A stretch of DNA of 64,000 nt from assembly GCA_910587005.1 (NCBI GenBank), contig CAJULB010000002.1:310001-374000 (forward strand), written 5' to 3'. The stretch is from an uncultured Christensenellaceae bacterium (GTDB taxonomy: Bacteria; Bacillota; Clostridia; Christensenellales; Borkfalkiaceae). Below are positions 50,877-59,029 of this stretch, piece after piece (position 1 is the stretch's first letter; every line of letters starts with the position of its first letter). The translations under genes were made by a program, and so were the position numbers. The notes beneath the pieces were generated by a model. The model was given only the letters and a program-made list of their open reading frames with translations, was not told the origin of the DNA and made no database searches.

Positions 50877-51509
50877 ATGAAGAAAACGTTGAATCAGCAA
50901 ATTATTGACTCTGATATTTTAAGATATAAAAAGAACAAGCTTGCGGCAAGTCTTGCGCTTTTAGGACTTGTGTTCAATTGCCTGTACATTATGTTGCTGT
51001 ACGGAATAAAGCAGGCAAATACCGCAGACGGAGCAAGAACAAGATTTGTTTCGCTTACGATAGGATTTTCGGTAATTCTGACCTTAATCGTACTGTTGGC
51101 AACTTTCCTTGCTTCCGAGGGGGTAAAGGGCTATAATAAAAAGTTTTCTATTATTTTGATAGTTTTGGCGGCGTTCCAGATTTTCAGAATTTTCGGTTTC
51201 CCGCTTTACGGATTAAGAAACGGCTTGCTGACGGTAAACTATTTCTGGTACAATCCCGACTCTTCAAATTATTCGGTTGCGAATAGCACGCCCGAGTTTA
51301 TAATAATGGTAATTTATCTGTGCGCTTCGGCGGCTTGCCTTATAGCTTCGGCGGTAATCGGCTGGGTGCGTGCGGTTCAGCTTGAAAAATTCCAGAAACA
51401 GCTCAACGCGGGCGAGATTTCCGTTGAAAAAACTTTGAAAGCAATGGATGCGGAAGACGAGGCTGTTGCACAGGCGCAGACTGCGGCTAAGGCAGAGGAG
51501 GTGCAATAA
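50877..51509 (+). CDS. Small membrane protein, unknown, in ABC operon
   Basis: A 210-residue protein with about four helices (ASLALLGLVFNCLYIMLLYG, VSLTIGFSVILTLIVLLATF, SIILIVLAAFQIFRIFGFPL and a fourth near EFIIMVIYLCASAACLIASA) and an acidic, Ala-rich C-terminal tail. No family recognised. A GGGAGG site lies in the end of the previous gene. Its stop codon overlaps the ATPase start as TAATG, so it is translationally coupled to that ATPase, which suggests a direct partnership. Confidence 0.75.
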   Translation: MKKTLNQQIIDSDILRYKKNKLAASLALLGLVFNCLYIMLLYGIKQANTADGARTRFVSLTIGFSVILTLIVLLATFLASEGVKGYNKKFSIILIVLAAFQIFRIFGFPLYGLRNGLLTVNYFWYNPDSSNYSVANSTPEFIIMVIYLCASAACLIASAVIGWVRAVQLEKFQKQLNAGEISVEKTLKAMDAEDEAVAQAQTAAKAEEVQ

Positions 51510-52588
51510 TGCCCGAAGTAAATATTCAGCATCTTGATAAAATATACGACGGCGGCGTTCAGGCTGTATACGATTTCAACCTGGACGTAAAAGACGGTGA
51601 ATTTATCGTTTTGGTAGGCCCTTCCGGTTGCGGCAAATCAACCACCTTGCGTATGGTTGCCGGTCTTGAAGACATAACCAAAGGCAAGCTTATTATCGAC
51701 GGTAAAGACTGTACCAGACTTCCGCCCAAGGACAGAGATATTGCGATGGTTTTCCAGAACTACGCTCTGTACGGACATATGACGATTTACGAGAACATGG
51801 CGTTCTCGCTTACGCTCAGAAAAGAGAAGAAAGAAATAATTCACAGAAAGGTTATGGCGGCGGCTGAAATCCTCGATTTGAAGGAACAGCTCAACAAAAA
51901 GCCCAAGCAGCTTTCCGGCGGTCAGCGCCAGCGTGTCGCAATGGGACGTGCAATAGTCCGCAACCCCAAGTTGTTCCTCTTTGACGAGCCTCTTTCCAAC
52001 CTCGACGCTAAACTGCGCGGTTCGATGAGAAGGGAAATTCTTTTATTACATAAAAAACTGAACGCTACAATGATGTACGTCACGCACGACCAGACCGAAG
52101 CTTTGACTTTGGCCGACAGAATCGTATGTATGTCAATGGGTCACGTTCAGCAGATAGGCGTTCCTATCGAATTATACGAACGCCCTGCAAATACTTTCGT
52201 TGCAACGTTTATAGGTCTTCCGCCTATGAATATGTTCGAGGGTAAAATCGAAAACGGTCACTTTATCAGCGAGCTTTTCGATTATCCTTTGGACAGCAAG
52301 CAGAAAGAAATTTTAAAGGACTATGAAGGACAGGAAGTTATTCTGGGCGTCCGTCCCGAAAATATCGTTCGTCCCGGTCCCGTAAAGCTTTCCGTAACTA
52401 ATAACGAAAACCTCGGTATGAATACTTTGGTTCACGGTAAAGTCGGCGGTAAAAAGACGGTTGTTTGTAAGTTTGCGGAGTGGTGCAACTACGTTCACGG
52501 CGATGAGGTGGAAATCGGGTTTGACCCCAAAATGACGCACTTCTTCGAGCTGCCGCAGGGCGACCAGCCCGGTAAGGCTATAAGGTAA
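51509..52588 (+). CDS. UgpC/MsmK-type ABC ATPase of the pectin importer
   Basis: A 359-residue nucleotide-binding subunit: Walker A GPSGCGKST, LSGGQRQRVAMGRAI signature, Walker B LFLFDEPLSNLD and the His of VTHDQTEAL, followed by the C-terminal OB-like domain with GVRPENI. It is a paralogue of the ATPase gene at 37458. Being inside the operon with both permeases and the binding protein, it is the likely dedicated motor. Its start overlaps the previous stop codon by 1 nt; an AGGAGG site lies just ahead. Confidence 0.94.
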   Translation: MPEVNIQHLDKIYDGGVQAVYDFNLDVKDGEFIVLVGPSGCGKSTTLRMVAGLEDITKGKLIIDGKDCTRLPPKDRDIAMVFQNYALYGHMTIYENMAFSLTLRKEKKEIIHRKVMAAAEILDLKEQLNKKPKQLSGGQRQRVAMGRAIVRNPKLFLFDEPLSNLDAKLRGSMRREILLLHKKLNATMMYVTHDQTEALTLADRIVCMSMGHVQQIGVPIELYERPANTFVATFIGLPPMNMFEGKIENGHFISELFDYPLDSKQKEILKDYEGQEVILGVRPENIVRPGPVKLSVTNNENLGMNTLVHGKVGGKKTVVCKFAEWCNYVHGDEVEIGFDPKMTHFFELPQGDQPGKAIR

Positions 52589-52601
52589 GGAGGAACGGAA
52601 A

Positions 52602-53234
52602 ATGGCAGAAAACGAAAATGTTATGGAAAACGAAGTTCAGCCCCAGCCTAAGGAAAACAAGCCTTCCAAGGGTAAACAGGTCGGCGCGGCTATAAAAGAA
52701 TGGTTCCGTAAAAGAATTGTTGCGTTAAAACGCGCACCGCACAATATTCCTTTGGTATATATGGTAATCGTATCGTTTGTTTGGCTGGTGTGCTTGTTCA
52801 CTTTCTCACAGGCAGTCGATGCAAGCGCCGCCAACTATACGGGTATTGCAGTATTTTTGACAACTCTGTTTTCAATACTTGTGCTGGCGTTGTTTTTAAG
52901 CGCATTCCCCAAGCGTAAAAAACCGAATATAGTATTTATCGTTTTGGTATTCGTCTTTATGGTGATTATCATTTTGTCCGATTTCTTATACTATTATATG
53001 GAAACAACCTTCCTCAGTACCCGTGACCCGTCGTTTGCGGCAGGCAAGCCGTTTATAGGCAAGTCGCTTACGCTTTCAATCACGCATATGGTGCTGGTCG
53101 GCGTGGGAATTATACTTCTTGCAACGCTTCCGCTTTACAAAAAGCTTTTGTTAAAGATTAACACTAAAAAGGTTATCGAGTCGAACGATTTGTCGGAAGA
53201 AATCGACACAAGCGAAGAAGACGCGGCAATTTAA
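52602..53234 (+). CDS. Small membrane protein, unknown, in ABC operon
   Basis: A 210-residue protein with a charged N-terminal cytoplasmic region of about 50 residues (KENKPSKGKQVGAAIKEWFRK), four hydrophobic segments (PLVYMVIVSFVWLVCLFTFS first, MVLVGVGIILLATLPLYKKL last) and an acidic tail. No family recognised. It follows the ATPase by 13 nt with an AAGGAGG site, and a clear terminator closes the unit behind it. Confidence 0.75.
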   Translation: MAENENVMENEVQPQPKENKPSKGKQVGAAIKEWFRKRIVALKRAPHNIPLVYMVIVSFVWLVCLFTFSQAVDASAANYTGIAVFLTTLFSILVLALFLSAFPKRKKPNIVFIVLVFVFMVIIILSDFLYYYMETTFLSTRDPSFAAGKPFIGKSLTLSITHMVLVGVGIILLATLPLYKKLLLKINTKKVIESNDLSEEIDTSEEDAAI

Positions 53235-53258
53235 ATTTTGTAATAATTTTTATAATAA

Positions 53259-53293
53259 AATAACCGGCAAAATTTATTTTGTCGGTTATTTTT
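53259..53293 (+). terminator. Terminator closing the pectin ABC operon
   Basis: AATAACCGGCAAAAT pairs with ATTTTGTCGGTTATT (one G-T pair) and runs into TTTT. It lies 24 nt after the preceding stop codon. Confidence 0.8.
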
Positions 53294-53314
53294 GAAAACA
53301 CTTTAAAGGTTACT

Positions 53315-54010
53315 ATGTCAAAAAAGAAAAAATTCAAAGAAACAACAATCGAGGACTTTTACGATTTAAAGCTTGAACACGTTGACGAGCTTGTCGCCGC
53401 ACTGCGCGACGAGAACTACGAACCGCAGGGCGAGATTTCTATGAATATATCCGACTGCACCGGCGTGGACAGTCCCGATAACGTGACTAAAAAGGGCAAG
53501 CAAAAACAGTTTGACCCCTACAAGCGCGACTGGCTGAACCGTATTCCCACATGGATTAAAGCAATATTTATAAAATGGTGGTTCGCGGGTGCAATATGCT
53601 GGTTTATCGATATAGGCTTGCCGCTTGCAGACGATTTCGACCGTATGATAGTTACGGGAATGGTTTTGGGGCTTGTGGTCGATATTCTTATCAATCCGTT
53701 ATTCCATTTTATGGAAAGCGACAGAAAAGAATTCAATCCTTATATGATGTTCCCTTTTCCGTTCAAAGCGTTTTGGACGTTTTTTACGAATCTGATTTAT
53801 TATGTGCTGGTTATGTGGTGCGTCAGTCTGTGTTACGAGGGACTGAACGCGTTAATACATCTTATCAATCCCGATACAAGCTGGTATATGGAGCCTTTGC
53901 TTTTCGGCGTATTCTGCGTTATAGCCGATATGGCGTTTATAGGAATAAAGGATTTGATAGTGTACCTTGTAAAACGTTTCAGAAAAAAGGAGAGTGCGGT
54001 CAATGTTTAA
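53315..54010 (+). CDS. Membrane protein, unknown, before the GH28 gene
   Basis: A 231-residue protein. The first ~80 residues are hydrophilic (TIEDFYDLKLEHVDELVAAL), then come about four hydrophobic segments (IKAIFIKWWFAGAICWFIDI, MIVTGMVLGLVVDILINPLF and two later ones). No family recognised. The ATG used follows AAAGG; a TTG 36 nt upstream is in terminator DNA. Its end overlaps the GH28 start, so both are coupled. A transport or sensing role tied to pectin use is a guess from position. Confidence 0.75.
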   Translation: MSKKKKFKETTIEDFYDLKLEHVDELVAALRDENYEPQGEISMNISDCTGVDSPDNVTKKGKQKQFDPYKRDWLNRIPTWIKAIFIKWWFAGAICWFIDIGLPLADDFDRMIVTGMVLGLVVDILINPLFHFMESDRKEFNPYMMFPFPFKAFWTFFTNLIYYVLVMWCVSLCYEGLNALIHLINPDTSWYMEPLLFGVFCVIADMAFIGIKDLIVYLVKRFRKKESAVNV

Positions 54011-55550
54011 AAAATTATTTGTTTCGGGCACGTCGGCGTGCTTTGAATTTGAAAATAAAAACCCCTATTACAACACAGAAAAATACAAAATTATTTTAAA
54101 CGGCAAACAGCTTGAAGGCGAGTATGAAACCAACGTGTTTTCACTTTTCAATCTTACGCCCGCAACAAAGTATGTTGTAAAAACCACCGCGGACGACTGC
54201 GAGATTTCTTTCATAACCGCATCGGAAACAGCTGTAATCAACGTAAAAGCACTCGGCGCGAAGGCTGACGGAGTATCAGACGACACGTTTTATATTCAGC
54301 TTGCAATTGACAGCTGTCCTAAAAACGGCAGAGTTGTGTTTGAAGAAGGCGCCTACCTCACCCGCCCGATAGTTTTAAAAAGCGATATTACGTTAGAGCT
54401 TAAAAAGGGCGCAACGCTTTTGGGCGACACCGTCGAAGCGCACTATCCGTTAATTCCCGCACGGGTGTATATCGACGGAAAGGAAGAGGTTATGGCAAGC
54501 TGGGAGGGCGACCCTTTCGACTGCCACCAGTCCCTTGTTTTCGCTTACCGCCAAAGCAATATACAGATTGTCGGCGAAGGAACGATAGACGGAAACGCGC
54601 AAAATTCCACATGGTGGCAAACGCCCAAGGGCAGAAAGGTTGCCCGACCGCGCCTTGTTTTCCTTAACAAGTGCGAGAACGTGGTGTTTCACGGCGTAAC
54701 TGGTAAAAATTCCGCCAGCTGGAACCTTCACCCGTTCTTTTCCAAAAACCTCAAATTTTACAACGTCAAGGTAGAATGTCCCGCAAACGCGCCCAACACC
54801 GACGGGCTTGACCCCGAAAGCTGTGACGGAGTGGATATAATCGGCTGTAAATTCAGCGTCGGCGACGACTGCTGCGCTATAAAAAGCGGAAAGCTGTATA
54901 TGGGTAAAACCTACAAAACGCCCGCAAACAGGCACACTCTGCGCAACAACCTGTTTCAGAACGGACACGGCGCAATCACGCTCGGCAGTGAAATGGCGGG
55001 CGGTGTAACCAACCTTTCCGTCAGCCAGTGCGTATTCAGCCATACCGACAGAGGTCTGCGCATTAAAACACGCCGAGGCAGAGGCAAGGACGCGATTATC
55101 GACGGCGTGCTTTTTGAAAATATAAAAATGAACAACGTTTTAACGCCGTTTGTTATCAATATGTACTATTTCTGCGACCCCGACGGATTTACCGAATACG
55201 TCCGCTCGCGCGATGCAAAAAAATTCCCCGTTGACGACAGAACGCCCTATCTCGGCAAATTCGCTTTCCGCGACATCGAGTGCACCGACTGCGAGTGCAT
55301 GGCGGGCTATTTCGACGGGCTTGTTGAACAGCCTATAAAAGAAATCGTGCTTGAAAACGTAAGCTTTTCATTCAGTCCCGATGCAGAACCGCATACTCCG
55401 GCTATGCTCGAAGGCGTTCGCACCGATTATTGCAGGGAAGGTCTTTATGTTGACAATGTTGAAACCCTTGTTTTAAAGAACGTAACGTTCAAAGACGTTG
55501 TCGGTGAAAAAATAATAAGAAAAAACTGCGGCAAGGTTACGCAGAAATAA
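54003..55550 (+). CDS. GH28 polygalacturonase-like enzyme, cytoplasmic
   Basis: A 515-residue enzyme with an N-terminal fibronectin-III-like domain (about 1-75, ending FNLTPATKYVVKT) and a right-handed beta-helix GH28 domain. The catalytic set is complete: NTDGLDPES, GDDCCAIKSG, NGHGAITLGSE and RIKTRRGRG. No signal peptide, so it probably trims galacturonides after import, as an exo-type enzyme would. The ATG is preferred over a GTG nine bases upstream because of its spacing from GGAG. It overlaps the previous gene by 8 nt. Exo versus endo action is inferred from location only. Confidence 0.92.
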   Translation: MFKKLFVSGTSACFEFENKNPYYNTEKYKIILNGKQLEGEYETNVFSLFNLTPATKYVVKTTADDCEISFITASETAVINVKALGAKADGVSDDTFYIQLAIDSCPKNGRVVFEEGAYLTRPIVLKSDITLELKKGATLLGDTVEAHYPLIPARVYIDGKEEVMASWEGDPFDCHQSLVFAYRQSNIQIVGEGTIDGNAQNSTWWQTPKGRKVARPRLVFLNKCENVVFHGVTGKNSASWNLHPFFSKNLKFYNVKVECPANAPNTDGLDPESCDGVDIIGCKFSVGDDCCAIKSGKLYMGKTYKTPANRHTLRNNLFQNGHGAITLGSEMAGGVTNLSVSQCVFSHTDRGLRIKTRRGRGKDAIIDGVLFENIKMNNVLTPFVINMYYFCDPDGFTEYVRSRDAKKFPVDDRTPYLGKFAFRDIECTDCECMAGYFDGLVEQPIKEIVLENVSFSFSPDAEPHTPAMLEGVRTDYCREGLYVDNVETLVLKNVTFKDVVGEKIIRKNCGKVTQK

Positions 55551-55585
55551 ACAGCGTTCAGCAAAAATTAAAAAGGAGTAAAATT

Positions 55586-56725
55586 ATGGACTATTCAATT
55601 ATTGATAAATATATCGACCGCCTTATCGAGGACTCAACCCCCGACGCGCCCGTGTGGAATATCGAAAATATCAAGCACGGTAAGCAAGCGGGCTGGAACT
55701 ATATCGACGGTTGCATGATGACCTCGCTGTATTCCATCTACAAGCTCACGGGCGATAAAAAGTACCTTGAATTTATCGATAAATTCGTGGACTATTACGT
55801 ATTCGACGACGGAACAATCCGCGGTTACGACCTTGAAACGTACAACGTTGACAACATAAACGAGGGTAGAGTACTTTTTGATTTGTACCGCGAAACCTGC
55901 AAGGACAAATATTTAAAGGCAATCGAGCTGTTACATAAGCAACTGCTGGAACAGCCGCGCACCGCAGAGGGCAACTTCTGGCACAAAAAAATCTATCCCA
56001 ATCAGGTATGGCTTGACGGACTGTATATGGCGCAGGTTTTCTATACCCGCTACGAAACAGAGTTAAACCGCGGTAAAAACTACGCGGATATTACAAAACA
56101 GTTCAAAAACGTGTACGAAAATATGTACGATAAGGATAAAAAACTGTACTATCACGGCTGGGACTATTCCAGAACGGCTTTCTGGTCGGACGCGCAGACG
56201 GGACTTTCCAAAAGCTTCTGGCTCCGCGCAATCGGCTGGTATACGGTCGGTTTGGCGGATACAATCGGCTATATGGACAGAAGCCGTCCCGACTTAAAGG
56301 CTGACCTTATCACTATTTTCAGGCGCACGGTAGAGGGGCTTGAACAGTATATCGACCCCGATAAGAAAATGTTCTGGCAGGTTGTGGACCAGGGCGGCAG
56401 AGAGGGCAACTACCTTGAAACCTCGGGCAGCGCAATGCTTGCGTACGCAATGATGAAGGGCGCGCGCTTAGGCTACGTTGACAGACGTTTTGCCGAAGTC
56501 GGCAAAAGCGTTTTTGACGGAATCTGCGCCGAATACCTCACCGAAACTGACGGAAAGCTGAACCTCGGCGGTATCTGCCTTATGGCTGGGCTGGGGCCCG
56601 AGGATAAGCCCAACCGCAACGGCACATACGAGTATTATATTTCCGAACCCGTAGTAGAAAACGATGCTAAGGGCACGGGGCCGTTCGTAATGGCTTATAC
56701 CGAAGTAAAAAGACTTTTAAAGTAA
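55586..56725 (+). CDS. GH105 unsaturated rhamnogalacturonyl hydrolase
   Basis: A 379-residue (alpha/alpha)6-barrel enzyme of the YteR/RhiN type. NQVWLDGLYMAQVF places the catalytic Asp at residue 144, essentially the same position as Asp143 of Bacillus YteR; WDYSRTAFWSDAQTGLSKSFWLRAIGWY and ETSGSAMLAYAMMKG are also conserved. It hydrates and releases unsaturated galacturonate from lyase products, which rearranges to the KduI substrate. No signal peptide, consistent with cytoplasmic action. AAGGAG precedes the ATG. This closes the pectin region before a strong terminator. Confidence 0.93.
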   Translation: MDYSIIDKYIDRLIEDSTPDAPVWNIENIKHGKQAGWNYIDGCMMTSLYSIYKLTGDKKYLEFIDKFVDYYVFDDGTIRGYDLETYNVDNINEGRVLFDLYRETCKDKYLKAIELLHKQLLEQPRTAEGNFWHKKIYPNQVWLDGLYMAQVFYTRYETELNRGKNYADITKQFKNVYENMYDKDKKLYYHGWDYSRTAFWSDAQTGLSKSFWLRAIGWYTVGLADTIGYMDRSRPDLKADLITIFRRTVEGLEQYIDPDKKMFWQVVDQGGREGNYLETSGSAMLAYAMMKGARLGYVDRRFAEVGKSVFDGICAEYLTETDGKLNLGGICLMAGLGPEDKPNRNGTYEYYISEPVVENDAKGTGPFVMAYTEVKRLLK

Positions 56726-56737
56726 TTTATTAAAATT

Positions 56738-56768
56738 CCGCCCCGCGGACTTTTCGTCCGCGGGGCGG
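56738..56768. terminator. Strong hairpin after the GH105 gene
   Basis: CCGCCCCGCGGAC pairs perfectly with GTCCGCGGGGCGG around TTTTC. The same stem recurs at 58205-58238, and its right arm alone at 57366. It separates GH105 from the converging XRE gene. Confidence 0.85.
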
Positions 56769-56776
56769 GTAATGTT

Positions 56777-56977
56777 TTAATCGGTTACGCCGAATAAATC
56801 GTTCGGCGTTATTCCAAATTTTTCGTAAATGAGCAAAATATTGTCATAGCTCGGTTTTTTATTTCCCATAAGCCATTGGCTTACCGTGGTTTGGTTAACC
56901 CCTAAAATATCCGCAAGCTTTTGCTGACTCAAATTTTTTTCTTCGAGTAACTGTTTTAATATTTCCTGAAACGGCAT
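56777..56977 (-). CDS. XRE-family HTH regulator, divergent pair
   Basis: A 66-residue single-domain Cro/C1 regulator: LLEEKNLSQQKLADILGVNQ, TTVSQWLMGNKKPSYDNI and ITPNDLFGVTD. It is divergent from the 99-residue protein at 57058; the 80-bp spacer has two dyads over the rightward promoter. It therefore probably represses that gene and itself. The pair is flanked by copies of the CCGCCCCGCGGAC arm in inverted orientation. Confidence 0.85.
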   Translation of the reverse strand: MPFQEILKQLLEEKNLSQQKLADILGVNQTTVSQWLMGNKKPSYDNILLIYEKFGITPNDLFGVTD

Positions 56978-57000
56978 ACTGAAATTATATGTGCTATTAG

Positions 57001-57039
57001 GTCAAAAGTCTTGACTTAGGTCAAAAGACCTGATATAAT
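57001..57039 (+). promoter_or_regulatory. Promoter overlapped by two operator dyads
   Basis: TTGACT (57011-57016) and a perfect TATAAT (57034-57039) are 17 bp apart. GTCAA-N5-TTGAC (57001-57015) covers the -35 and AGGTCAAAAGACCT (57018-57031) fills the spacer. A further AGGTCA half-site lies just before the ATG. The divergent XRE protein is the natural ligand. Confidence 0.8.
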
Positions 57040-57057
57040 TATAAAAAGCAGGTCAAT

Positions 57058-57357
57058 ATGTCAGGTAATCAGGAAAAAAGTTTAATCAAAAACACAACGG
57101 AAAAGTTATTCATAATTTCTTCTGAAATTTCAACGTTTATGTTGTTTTTAAAGAGTTATGACAAGCAAAAGCGTTGCGATTATGGCATAGAGTTGCAAAA
57201 ACGGCTTGTAAATTTTAAGAAAGTAAAAGAAAAATATTCTGCGGTTTTAGATTTTAAGTATTGGTGCGACCCGCAGATTGTGCGCGATATAAAAGAGCAA
57301 ATTGAAAACGGTTCAGCGAAAACCGTTGATGAGGCGGTTAAAATTTTAAATCTCTGA
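57058..57357 (+). CDS. Small helical protein of unknown function, XRE partner
   Basis: A 99-residue protein, mostly helical and Lys/Glu-rich (QKSLIKNTTEKLFIISSEIS is approximated at the start; KKVKEKYSAVLDFKYWCDPQ later; ending AKTVDEAVKILNL). No signal peptide, membrane segment or recognised domain. It is controlled by a strong, operator-covered promoter shared with a divergent XRE gene. This is a toxin-antitoxin-like layout, but no toxin family is evident. No clear Shine-Dalgarno site precedes the ATG. Confidence 0.7.
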   Translation: MSGNQEKSLIKNTTEKLFIISSEISTFMLFLKSYDKQKRCDYGIELQKRLVNFKKVKEKYSAVLDFKYWCDPQIVRDIKEQIENGSAKTVDEAVKILNL

Positions 57358-57365
57358 ATAAAAAA

Positions 57366-57378
57366 GTCCGCGGGGCGG
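57366..57378. repeat. Single arm of the CCGCCCCGCGGAC repeat
   Basis: GTCCGCGGGGCGG lies 8 nt after the small-protein stop codon and matches, inverted, the left arm at 56738-56750. The two arms bracket the XRE/small-protein pair. Confidence 0.7.
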
Positions 57379-57416
57379 AAATTATAAAAATTTTTAAAAA
57401 AAGTTTGAAAAAACAC

Positions 57417-57445
57417 TTGCTCATAACGCAACGTAACGATATAGA
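57417..57445 (+). promoter_or_regulatory. MerR-type autoregulated promoter
   Basis: TTGCTC and TATAGA are 17 bp apart, with AACGCAACGTAACG in the spacer, close to the ACGCAACGT-type sites used by several MerR regulators. A strong AAGGAGGT site follows. Confidence 0.55.
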
Positions 57446-57466
57446 GTAGTTGCCAAGGAGGTAAGT

Positions 57467-58183
57467 ATGTCATATTCTTCGGGTGAGTTGGCAAAGCTGT
57501 GCGGCGTCACCGTGCGCACGGTGCAGTTTTACGACGGACAGGGGCTGTTAAAGCCGGAGGCGTTTTCCGAGGGCGGCAGAAGGCTATACGGCGAGGCGGG
57601 GCTTAAAACCCTGCAAATTATCTGTATGTATAAAAATTTGGGGCTGAGCCTTTCGGAGATAAAACACGTGTTATCGGATGAAAGCAATTGCCGTGAAATT
57701 CTTATATCCGCACTTGCCGAACGTGAAAGCGCGCTTGAAAAAGAACTGAAAGAAAAGCGTTTGCAGTTCGACTGTGTAAAAACCGTCAAAAAACAGCTTG
57801 CAGACGGGCTTGCGATTTCGCCAAATACTTTTATTGACGTACAAACTGTTATGGAAGGTAAAAAAAGACTTAAAGTCGCTTATGCCGTTATGACGGTTAT
57901 GGCAATATTAGGACTTGTTGCCGAGATTGCGTTTACCGTTTTGTGGGCGGTTAAAGGCTGGTGGCTGCCGTTTGCAATAGGTATGCCGTGCGTGTTTGTT
58001 CTTATGGTAGTATTGATAACGATATACTATAAAAACACCGCGTATATCTGCCGAGATTGCGGAAAAAAATTCAAGCCTAAGTTCTGGACTATGTTTTTTG
58101 CACCGCATACGCCTAAAACGCGCAAGCTTAAATGCCCTTATTGCGGAAGCAAAAAATACCATATGGAAACATATTCCGATTAA
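57467..58183 (+). CDS. MerR regulator with membrane helices and zinc ribbon
   Basis: A 238-residue protein. Residues 1-70 are a MerR winged HTH (SSGELAKLCGVTVRTVQFYD, GLSLSEIKHVLSD), 75-115 a helical coiled-coil stretch, 135-160 and 166-188 two membrane helices, and 195-226 a Cys4 zinc ribbon (CRDCGKKF, CPYCGSKK). A membrane-tethered MerR with a zinc-ribbon tail is an odd arrangement and suggests sensing at the membrane. Its own promoter carries a MerR-like site. The target beyond autoregulation is unknown; the converging AraC gene is the nearest neighbour. Confidence 0.85.
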   Translation: MSYSSGELAKLCGVTVRTVQFYDGQGLLKPEAFSEGGRRLYGEAGLKTLQIICMYKNLGLSLSEIKHVLSDESNCREILISALAERESALEKELKEKRLQFDCVKTVKKQLADGLAISPNTFIDVQTVMEGKKRLKVAYAVMTVMAILGLVAEIAFTVLWAVKGWWLPFAIGMPCVFVLMVVLITIYYKNTAYICRDCGKKFKPKFWTMFFAPHTPKTRKLKCPYCGSKKYHMETYSD

Positions 58184-58204
58184 TTTTTTATGTCGTAAAA
58201 ACGC

Positions 58205-58238
58205 CCCGCCCCGCGGACGAAACCGTCCGCGGGGCGGG
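58205..58238. terminator. Shared terminator between MerR and AraC genes
   Basis: CCCGCCCCGCGGAC pairs with GTCCGCGGGGCGGG around GAAACC. The stem is almost identical to the one after GH105. Confidence 0.85.
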
Positions 58239-58245
58239 TATTTAG

Positions 58246-58929
58246 TTATCTGTTTTTGACATAGCTTGCGGGTGCAACTCCGTAATATTTTTTAAAGACC
58301 TTTGAAAAGTACAGCGGGTCGGCAAAACCGCACGCTTCTGCAACCTGCGAAACCGAGTAAGAGGAGTAGCGGTTGGAAATTCCGCTTTTAAGCAACCCAG
58401 CCGCAAGCTCCATTCTCTGCCGTATAAGATATTCGTGCGGAGTCGCGCCGACTTCCTTTTTAAACAGCTTGCGCACGTAATCATAGTTCAACGGCAGTGT
58501 TTTTAAGTAATCTTCAAGAAAAAACATTGCGTCGGACAAATTTTTTTCTATGTCAGTCAAAATCTGCCGTGTTATGGGTGAAAATCCGTCGTCTGACGCA
58601 AAAGCGGTTAAATAGCTTACAATCAGCCCGCCCAAAGCCGACAGCACCGTTTCTTTTTTTGCCGTTGAGCCGTGCAGATAAGCTTCTGACTGCCGTGCCG
58701 CATGCAGTATACCGCCGTTTTTATCGTCTTGCACAACGGTTACTTCCTTAAACGGAAGCAAAGCTCTCTCAATTAAGACGCACAGACTTTCGTCCGCGGG
58801 GGAAAATTCGGTTTTGACGGCGGGGGGAATAACCGTAACCGCGTCACTGCCGACTATAACGGTGAAGCTTGCGCCCGTCCGCGCCGCGCCCGCATCGCGC
58901 GCTTTTCCCGCAAAAATAATTTTGTTCAT
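58246..58929 (-). CDS. AraC-family transcriptional regulator
   Basis: A 227-residue regulator. The N-terminal ~115 residues look like a small ligand-binding or dimerisation region (SFTVIVGSDAVTVIPPAVKT); the C-terminal ~100 hold the two AraC helix-turn-helices, with LNYDYVRKLFKKEVGATPHE and the signature QVAEACGFADPLYFSKVFKK, then YYGVAPASYV. The binding domain is short for this family. It has no obvious operon partner; the target is unknown, though a link to nearby sugar loci is common for such proteins. Confidence 0.9.
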   Translation of the reverse strand: MNKIIFAGKARDAGAARTGASFTVIVGSDAVTVIPPAVKTEFSPADESLCVLIERALLPFKEVTVVQDDKNGGILHAARQSEAYLHGSTAKKETVLSALGGLIVSYLTAFASDDGFSPITRQILTDIEKNLSDAMFFLEDYLKTLPLNYDYVRKLFKKEVGATPHEYLIRQRMELAAGLLKSGISNRYSSYSVSQVAEACGFADPLYFSKVFKKYYGVAPASYVKNR

Positions 58930-58983
58930 ATCCGTATTTTACCATAAAATAACCGATTTGTCCATATTTTCAGCATAAATTAA

Positions 58984-59015
58984 CCGCCGCCCGCGGGATA
59001 TACCGCGGGCGGCGG
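58984..59015 (-). terminator. Terminator after the GNAT gene
   Basis: CCGCCGCCCGCGG pairs perfectly with CCGCGGGCGGCGG around six bases. On the - strand it is followed by TTAATTTAT. It also insulates the AraC promoter region. Confidence 0.8.
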
Positions 59016-59029
59016 CTTTTAAATATTGT

